From the NCBI GenBank assembly GCA_027382625.1, contig JAJKFJ010021309.1:25484-89483 (forward strand): 64,000 bases of DNA, in the 5' to 3' direction. Origin of the DNA: Tetmemena sp. SeJ-2015. Taxonomy: Eukaryota > Ciliophora > Spirotrichea > Sporadotrichida > Oxytrichidae. Shown here one piece after another: positions 57,118 through 64,000 of this stretch. Every line of letters starts with the position of its first letter. The first letter of the stretch is position 1. The translations under genes and the position numbers were made by a program. The notes beneath the pieces were generated by a model. It was not told the DNA's origin and ran no database searches. It saw only the letters and a program-made list of their open reading frames with translations.

Positions 57118-58700
57118 ATGTCTCCTCCCTCTAACCATATCCTATATTTTAACTTAAACAAGGCGAATTAGTAATAGTCAGCCTCTAAAGGTAATAAAAA
57201 AGAAATGCTCTAAGACAAGGCCAAGTAAATATTGGCTTATGAATGAATTCTATGAATAGGAGTATTTATATTTACAACAGTCTATCCTAGAATCCGGACT
57301 TTTAAAAAATAGGAGGAGGAAACGATAGAAGTTCTAAAAATAAAGGCAGATTTTCAAGCATAGATTAAACGCAAAGTATCAACTTATAAGTTTATGCTAA
57401 TTTGTTGCTTTATATATTAACTTTGGATAAATGACTCCGAAAAGTTAGCTAAGATAGTTCAACAACCAGGCTCCCTCAAGCAGTAAGCTCAAGCTTAACA
57501 TCTATTCAAATCAAGGAAGCTCCTAGAATCAACAACAGCAAAGTAGGTTGAACCTTAATGTGAATGCCTCAGAATGTTCTAAATCCAGGTCTCTAAATTA
57601 CGAATGAAGAACTGGCTAAGAAAATTGAAAGGGAAAGACTGTAGTAGCTCCATGATTCGGCTGAGAAACTAAAAAATAAACTCTAAAACACCGGCAGATG
57701 CGGGATATGCACACTTATGCCACCTTGCAAGCACACTGAAGCCTTAAACTAATTTTAAAGAGTTATCATTTCATCTAGGCAAATAAAAGTTTAGAAAAGA
57801 GGCTCAAAGAGTAATAGCAACTTTTATAGATCCAATAAGAGCAGGTTTATCATAGAAACGAAGAGAACTTAGTTCTTGAGGACAGCATGGATAAGAGGAT
57901 GAGCATGAGGAATTCAAACAGTCCTACAGCGAGTAATAAATTTGAGAATTCTAATTTATTTTTTGAGTCATAAAAGAGGTATATCTGGAGAAGCTGAGAA
58001 CATTCATAATGCAGACTTATTATCAAATTTTTATTGACTTAGCTAACTAATCCTATCATTAAGCTCAAAACTCATCTTCAAACTAATACGCCAAGACCCT
58101 ACATCTCTTTGGAGTTAAAGGCAATCCTCGATCAACTTACTATCATGGGCAAGATTAGGCCAGTAGAGTGAGTCCATACTCAATTCTTAGGACCTCAAGA
58201 GAGATGGACATAGAAGTAGATATTCAAAAGGTTCAAGCTATCGGCGTGAAATAGACCAGAGCTCAACTGCTTAAGTAAATTCACCTCAAGAAATAATTTA
58301 TGGAGAATCCAAATCTATTGAGATATTCAAAGCCTAAAAACTATTTTAAATTATCACCAGTTTAATGATTCTTAGTATCCCACTTACAAACAATAGCTTC
58401 CTTTTTAACTACAAACTCATGTCTTGGACGCTTCTTTAATTAATTCAAGTCAGCCGACTCCTGATATGTTTTAACCTCACACTTCCTAGATATCAACTTC
58501 ATAAGCCTTCAGGATGAATAAGTCAATTGAAATACCAGTGGGGTAGCTGAATTCTATCCACCCACATCTTGGACAATAAGTGAGAATCAGAAATAGAAGA
58601 GGACAGTATGAAAGTGTTGATGGATCGCTCCATAATCACTTAGGACAATCAAGAGGCAATTAGCATAAAGATATAATAAAAATAAAAATCACTCTAAATG
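57118..58700 (+). CDS. Q-rich coiled-coil protein, unknown
   Basis: Starts at ATG 57118 (MSPPSNHILYFNLNKANQQQ), 17 nt after the previous stop. Then GGNDRSSKNKGRFSSID, MTPKSQLRQFNNQAPSSS, a coiled coil (NEELAKKIERERLQQLHDSA) with a Cys/His group (CGICTLMPPCKHTEAL), and a long Gln-rich part. Near 58090-58340 it reads HLFGVKGNPRSTYYHGQDQ, DIEVDIQKVQAIGVKQTRAQ; the end is Q/S-rich (PVGQLNSIHPHLGQQVRIRN). The CxxC...CxH cluster might bind zinc. Several joints unresolved; stop uncertain. Confidence 0.5.
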
Positions 58701-58792
58701 ATTAATATAAAAAAAAGTTATATAAGGTCAGATTATATTTTTACTAGAAGGTGATTTTCTACTGGGGGATATTTGAAATATTTTTAAGAATA

Positions 58793-59982
58793 ATGAAACC
58801 AGATGAAGTTGGCAGAGAATCGACTTAGAGTAATCGAGTAGATAGTAGTAATTTTTCTTTTCCTTAGATATCTCGGTTTAGAGAAGATAAAATCAGGAGG
58901 GAGTTCCTGAAACTAGAAGATGAGTTGAAGAGAGAAGAAGAGAGAATAAAAACTGAGAAAGAAAAGGAAGATAGGAGGAGAGAGCACATGATCAAGGCCT
59001 AAAAGAAGCTCATGGAGTACCAAAAAACTAAGGATGAGAAGGAATAGTAAGAGAGATTAAGGCAGCAATAACTGAGAGAAAGTATAAAACTTCAGCAACT
59101 TCAAATAATTAAGCACAACGAGGAACTTGTAAGTATTCTTTATTAAATGAGATTTTAGAAACAGAAGATTAGAGACTATAGGGAGCGTACACAAATGTTT
59201 CCAGGATCCAATGTTCACATGATGTAGCTAGGTCAAAACTTCAACCCAGATCTCACACAATACATCGCAGAAGAGAATTAGCAGAGGAATAAGGATATTA
59301 AATCCTCTTCTCTTTCTCACTAAGATGACACCAGCTACTCTCAAACTAAAGGACTTTTACTTTTCTTAAATTGTGTAAGGGTTGGATGAAATGACCAATC
59401 CAAATTAGAGAGGTGCTGCTAACAATTAAAAGTCTTATTAGATTAGGATCGATAGGCAGAAATGGTAATATGGCCCCAAGAGTATTAGAGGTTCCAAGGA
59501 CTAGCAAAACTATTCTTAACAAATGAATGAAAGTAGCATCACTTATTACAACCCAAAGATCCCTAACAAGCACCAAGCTTCTATGAAATATATTATAAAG
59601 CTTATGGAATCTATACCCAGTCTCTCAAAGTTATTGACTACCAGAGTTCGATTATAAGAAGCTAAAGCCACAAAAAATCTATGAAAAAATACAAAAATCA
59701 GGCTTAAAATCACTAAAAGTTAATCTATGCTCCTCTCAGCGATAAACTCTCCACAGTTAACAAAAGCGTTATTGAAATATGTTTTAATTTTTGAAGGTTA
59801 TTGCCCAAGCTCCATCTTACCCCAACTAAAATATAAATGAGACGAATATGACACAAATAAAGCAATCTCGAATATAGAGTAGCACAATCACGAGCGAGTA
59901 TAACTCAAAGCAAAGTGATGGAGAAGAGGTAGTTATGGCATAACCTAACCATCTTCCTAGAAAAGATATGCAAACTATTTGA
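58793..59982 (+). CDS. Charged coiled-coil protein, unknown
   Basis: Starts at ATG 58793 (MKPDEVGRESTQSNRVDSS). Residues 30-110 are a dense Glu/Lys/Arg single helix (FLKLEDELKREEERIKTEKE). After an intron with donor GTAAGTATTC at about 59130 come MFPGSNVHMMQLGQNFNPDL and SKGLDEMTNPNQRG-like sequence. Two IESs (59349, 59768) are exact. Ends NHLPRKDMQTI, TGA 59980-59982. About 370 residues. Not recognised. Confidence 0.62.
59349..59376. other. IES, 28 nt, pointer AAGG
   Basis: AAGG at 59349 and 59377. Deletion gives DTSYSQTKGLDEMTNPNQ. Confidence 0.87.
59768..59796. other. IES, 29 nt, pointer GTTATTG
   Basis: 7-nt repeat at 59768 and 59797. Deletion gives STVNKSVIAQAPSYPNQN. Confidence 0.9.
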
Positions 59983-61816
59983 GATCTTTAAATTTATTTT
60001 CCATTCCTATAAAGTCTATTCCTTTATAATAAGATATACCGATTTTAATAGAAAATATTTAAACAAAGCATATCAGCATTTTAGTTTACTATTCAAATAA
60101 TGCCCTTTAAAATTTGAAGTGATCAGAATATTTAGGAGATCCTCTCCTTCAGTATTTAATGATAATATTTATAAAACTTTTTATTTATAAGCTTAAAGGT
60201 AGACAACTTGCTCAACAGGCAATTTTTCAGTTTTATAATAAAATTATAGTTGAGAATTTAATATTAAAGAGAATTAAATTAGTGTTTCAATTTAAATGGA
60301 ACAATTATTAAGTTGAAGAGACTCAAATTTAAATAATTATTACACTATTCGATTCAGATGAAAATACTAGGAACTTTAAACCCTTGCAACGTTTTTGTAG
60401 GAGTGCGCAGTAAAGAATTATAATAGACACAAGTTTAGAATTTAAAGTTATCAAAATTTCATTTATTTGCACACATGATATCTCACTACTGAGAGGGGCT
60501 ATGAAGATGATTAAAGAAGAAACTCTTTTAACTTTTTTTTTGGCGATAGGATAAGCTACAAATCGGGGGGGAGCAGTGTAAATCTACTAAATTAACAGCC
60601 ACTATGTTGCAACTCACCATTTATTATTTTAATAAATAACCAAGTTTATTTCAATTCTCTACTATAGCTCCTCTAGAGTGGCGTTGCTCCGATAGCTGTT
60701 ATAATATCTAGGCTTGATAGCAGCAATTTAATTATCTTGAATAAAAATAATAGTTCTTTCTTTGCCAAAATCTGTAGAGTAGTAATAGGCTTTTCAAACA
60801 AAAATAGTGCAAAATATGCAAATTACTTTTGAGTAATAGTGTAATCATTTTCAAGATTTAAGTATTTGCAAAGGTCAGATCACGCAATTTAATTATAATA
60901 AATTTTTAGAGTAAGTATGTCTAACTGAATCTCTTATAAAATTCATAAAATTAAATCTTCCTCTTTGGTTTCCTCCTTATTAGAAACTGTAGATTTTTAA
61001 TTTATTTTCAGTCTCTCTCTTGATTAGCGATTGAATAAGACAATTTAAAAATGCATTAAAAGTATTATTAGATCCTTCCTCACTAATGCTGAACATTCTC
61101 TTGGAGGATTGTAGATAAAACTGTTGATGACAATTATATATAATTCAAATTATATACAAATATTTTTATTCTTCATTTGGTTTTTTTAAAAATATTTTGA
61201 CTCAAATACTTAAAGATTTTGCATAAAATCATTTTGACATATCTTGAAATTGAGGGAATCAATTAAAAAGTTTAATATCTTGTACAAAAGTATGAACTTT
61301 TATATTAAGAAAAAAGATTAATATTTATATTTTAGTCCTTCTGTGTATTTTTTTTAATTTAATAATAGCTTAATGTTATTCTTCTTTAAATTTGTATTAC
61401 AATTTTACCAAGTCTTAATAACTGCTCACTATTAAATTATAGTGATTTTGAATTTCTTTAAACATTATATCACTTATAAATTCCTTTTTAAATATACATT
61501 TGATTTAATCTTTCATTGCATATAGCACTTTTATGATTTTTAATGTAGATTAATTAATTAGTTTTTTTCAAAATTTGAATTTTAAAATGCAAGCAACGTT
61601 AGGAATATATCCCTCACTGTTTCTACTAGGTTACCTTGTGCCCTCTAAGATATTCAAAACCAGATAACTTTCTAAAGCCCAAAATAGGACAATCGCAAAT
61701 AAACTAGAGACAATAATTTGTCCTGACGATTTGGTTTTCTCTATTCATCTCACCTCAGCATCATTAATTTGATTTCCAATTTAAATTCAATTTGTATTTT
61801 ATTTTTATCTTTGAAC
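59983..61816. other. Long AT-rich gene-poor region
   Basis: About 1.8 kb without a supported gene on either strand. Contains a T9 run (about 60533) followed by a GGGGGGG-like tract (about 60566) and otherwise short A/T words. Given the transposase further right, it may be germline-limited spacer. Confidence 0.45.
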
Positions 61817-63246
61817 AGATTTAATACGGATGTAATCTCTATGGCACGACAAATAAGAATAAAGATTACCAAGGAGACTCCTATGTTTATATTGCAAAAA
61901 TAATCACTCTTATTATAAAATTCAATATTTTATTATCAATTATGATTCATGATTTCTACAAAATCTTCTCAAATATTAGAGAATTAGTTATGGAGATGAG
62001 AAGTATTTGGACTATTAGCTTTCCAATATAAATTTATCAGAGCTCATGGATGCGGATCATTTTCAAGTTTGGACGAGAATTGTTTAAAAAGAAAAAGAAA
62101 AATTTAGAAATAGAAAATATACAAATGGAATTGAGAAGAAAAGCATCAAAAAAATTATGTTTAGCAATTGGATGCAAAGGAGACCATAAATTATTCATAT
62201 CAATACTTAAAAGTTCGTAGCATTATATCGTCAAATATAGTCTTAGCCACAAGATGCTTTAGAGGAAATTTCGATTTAGTTTGGTTAAATGCTATCTGAA
62301 TAAAAGCAAGATGTCGACATTCAAATGAAAGAAGAGGAAAATTTTGAAGATGATAATAATTTGGAAATACATTTTGATGAAGGTATGTTGAGCTAGATCT
62401 ACTAGGATTCTCTATTTACTGAATAGGCTATAGATCTAAGAAAATAGACAAAAATAGAGTTGATTTTTGAAGGAGAAAATGCGGATTAATTCATAGCAGA
62501 TTAGTTAATTAATTTTTAATCACTCTATAATTTAGTTTTAGGAAGATCTAAAAGATCTTGCAATTTTGATGTTTTCAAGAGCCTATCGTAAATACTTCGA
62601 CACAACAAAATTATAATTCTTTTTTAAAAATATATTATTGGGGCTCGAAGCCACAATGTGTCTCGATCCTTTAATTCTCTAGTATGATAAATTTATAATT
62701 TATGCTTTCAATGTGCCAGAGGTGGAACTCATCTCCTCAAACATAAACGTTCAAAATGTGAGGATAAGATTTAATCGCACTCAATCTTTGATCCTTCGTG
62801 ATAATATTCTAACAATCAGTGTTGTAGACAAAAATAATTATTAATTTAAATGAGAGAGAATCAATTCTTTAATTGCTAAAATGAATATAATTTCAGATTT
62901 AAATTTCTTCTTACATTCTGACTATCTGACCTTCTGTAAGTTTAATGGAGTTTTTTCTGGTAAAGCCTGATCAATTTATCAAAAATTGATTTATATAAGT
63001 AAGTTCTATAGGTAAAAATCTCTTAATAAAACTATAATAGCAAGTGAGACTAGCACGTTTCCATATCAAACTTTTATACTCTTCCTGCCTGCAAAAAATC
63101 AGACAACTCTGAACTCTTTTCCCCTTAGCCTAGAATCTCACAAACAGCTTGTCCCTACTCAGCCAGAACTAGGAAGTAGTAATCCTTGCACAAGCAAGTC
63201 CGAGAGGGCACAAAAATCAAAACCCCATAATATGATAAGAAAGTGA
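61817..63246 (+). CDS. Unknown protein, IES-interrupted
   Basis: Long open blocks read FLQNLLKYQRISYGDEKYLDY, LSELMDADHFQVWTRIVQ, DALEEISIQFGQMLSEQKQD, LEIHFDEGMLSQIYQDSLFT, then after a 31-nt IES (62501) EDLKDLAILMFSRAYRKYFD, NILLGLEATMCLDPLILQY and VPEVELISSNINVQNVRIRF. An in-frame TGA at 62851 is followed by ERINSLIAKMNIISDLNFF in the same frame, and a final Ser/Pro-rich block ends at TGA 63244-63246 (SKPHNMIRK). Start uncertain; an upstream block (YGCNLYGTTNKNKDYQG, 61825) may belong. Family not recognised. Confidence 0.55.
62501..62531. other. IES, 31 nt, pointer TTAGTT
   Basis: TTAGTT at 62501 and 62532. Deletion gives ADQFQEDLKDLAILMF. Confidence 0.87.
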
Positions 63247-63428
63247 AAATAAGTTGTGTATAATTAATTTCTTTATTAATACTTATAATCGTGCGAGTCA
63301 AACGCGAAATTACTCAAAAATAACTACATGATCCATCCTATCTCAGTTTCATTTTAACTCTAAGGTATGGATGTAGTCACCCTTATCAGTAGTAATAGCC
63401 AGTTCTCAACATCAACTCCATCGCAAAA

Positions 63429-64000
63429 ATGTTGAGAGTGCCAGCGCGCACTATACTCTCGCATTTGAAAGTTGCTTTGCAGATGAGAAAGTTAGGAGTT
63501 GCAGCTGTTCCTCATCGCACTTCTAAGTTTCAGCACATCAATTATTTGATTGATACTCAAACTCTTCGCGCCGTAGACTGTAGCAAACATCTATCGTTGA
63601 AATGGCATAACGTACAAAACTGTGAATCGAGTGAAGCGCGTTATAGACTTCACTAAGCCATTTTATTATAATAATCTGAAATATATTTACACTCTGCTCA
63701 GGTGTGAGAGGGATAGCGTGAAGTTTGTATGTGCTGACGAAGCTGTGTTCACACACAACACCTTCATGAAGAAGAGTTGGTACAAGAAGCACGATAACAT
63801 AGAAGTTTACGAGTAGAAAGTAAATATAACTACAAGTGCGTTACTTGCAGGAATCAGCGAAGACTCAGGCTTAGAAGCTTATGTCCTTCATCCTCGCTCT
63901 ATCAAGCGAGAGCAGTATGTTTGCGTTCCTTAAGAAGCTCAGAGAGAAGATCACAGACGGTGAGATCGTTCTCTCTTTACAACCCCAGCGAACAAACAAG
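63429..64000 (+). mobile_element. Tc1/mariner (IS630)-type transposase, TBE-like, cut by window end
   Basis: DDE-type transposase gene. The diagnostic block at 63700-63870 reads VKFVCADEAVFTHNTFMKKS, then WYKKHDNIEVYE and TTSALLAGISEDSGLEAY; it resembles the first catalytic Asp region (DEs-like, followed by Trp and beta strands) of IS630/Tc1 enzymes, including the 42-kDa transposase of telomere-bearing elements (TBEs) of hypotrichs. Upstream are an open basic block (63429-63656, RTILSHLKVALQMRKLGVAA) and KTVNRVKRVIDFTKPFYY in a second frame, so at least one frame break exists near 63620 and another near 63925. The catalytic second Asp and Glu lie at or beyond the window edge. Telomere-like C4A4 ends are not visible here. 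Codon use (more GC-rich) differs from neighbours. Confidence 0.68.

Noticed and set aside
1..64000. Macronuclear nanochromosomes
   Set aside because: More than 30 genes are contiguous, no telomeric C4A4 repeats are seen, and IESs are present.
1..64000. Paramecium/Tetrahymena-type germline with TA-bounded IESs
   Set aside because: Pointers such as AACA, ATGT, AAGTT and AATT lack the obligatory TA boundary.
1..64000. Euplotes genetic code (TGA = Cys, TAA/TAG stop)
   Set aside because: TAA and TAG are sense throughout DPY30, INTS11 and MoaC, and TGA terminates them.
1..64000. tRNA, rRNA or CRISPR
   Set aside because: No cloverleaf, rRNA core or spaced repeat array noticed by eye on either strand; tRNAs could be missed without a scan.

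Overview
The window reads as germline (micronuclear) DNA of a spirotrich ciliate, most likely a hypotrich of the Oxytricha/Stylonychia kind. Three lines of evidence point there. (1) Conserved proteins translate only if TAA and TAG are read as Gln and TGA as stop. (2) Genes carry short GT-AG introns (about 30-130 nt). (3) Reading frames are also broken by short AT-rich inserts that are not GT-AG and are flanked by direct repeats of 2-10 nt (pointers); deleting the insert with one repeat copy restores the conserved protein. These are internal eliminated sequences (IESs). I placed 27 of them to the base, 17-227 nt long. The pointers are not restricted to TA, which argues against Paramecium- or Tetrahymena-type IESs. 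A Tc1/mariner-type (TBE-like) transposase at the right edge also fits germline-limited DNA.

Layout. 0.1-1.2 kb: Q/N-rich gene (+). 1.5-7.0 kb: one long coiled-coil gene (-) broken by at least five IESs. 7.1-9.4 kb: PH-domain protein and a DHHC palmitoyltransferase (+). 9.7-11.2 kb: SpoU/TrmH RNA 2'-O-methyltransferase (-). 11.7-13.5 kb: S/Q-rich protein (-). 13.6-15.5 kb: AGC-type protein kinase (-), with its first exon tandemly duplicated at 15.3-16.2 kb. 16.2-17.4 kb: EF-hand protein (-). 17.7-19.0 kb: THOC3-like WD40 protein (-). 19.2-22.2 kb: NRF-6-like acyltransferase (-). 22.3-22.8 kb: MoaC (-). 23.2 kb: DPY30 (+). 24.0-25.3 kb: DNAJB12/14-like J protein (+). 25.4-25.9 kb: unknown (-). 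26.4-36.3 kb: four large or Q-rich unknowns (+). 36.6-37.5 kb: unknown (-). 37.6-39.7 kb: M20 amidohydrolase plus a half-copy. 39.9-42.2 kb: two membrane proteins. 42.6-48.3 kb: second DHHC palmitoyltransferase with long Q/N-rich flanks. 48.4-49.9 kb: Q/E-rich protein. 50.9-53.1 kb: P/T/Q-rich repeat protein. 53.2-54.7 kb: Integrator INTS11. 54.7-60.0 kb: four acidic or coiled-coil proteins. 61.8-63.2 kb: unknown. 63.4 kb to the end: transposase.

The genes are mixed housekeeping and structural functions with no operon logic. Each (or small groups) would become a somatic chromosome after IES removal. The most interesting points are the dense precise IESs, a half-duplicated M20 gene whose two C-terminal halves begin at an identical 18-nt in-frame repeat (possible alternative joining), a tandemly duplicated kinase first exon, and a recurring pattern of in-frame TGA codons inside otherwise open frames. 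Many remaining frame breaks lie at homopolymers and look like sequencing errors; three low-complexity patches at 44-47 kb look like unreliable consensus. Translation was done by hand, so exact ends of unknown genes are approximate.
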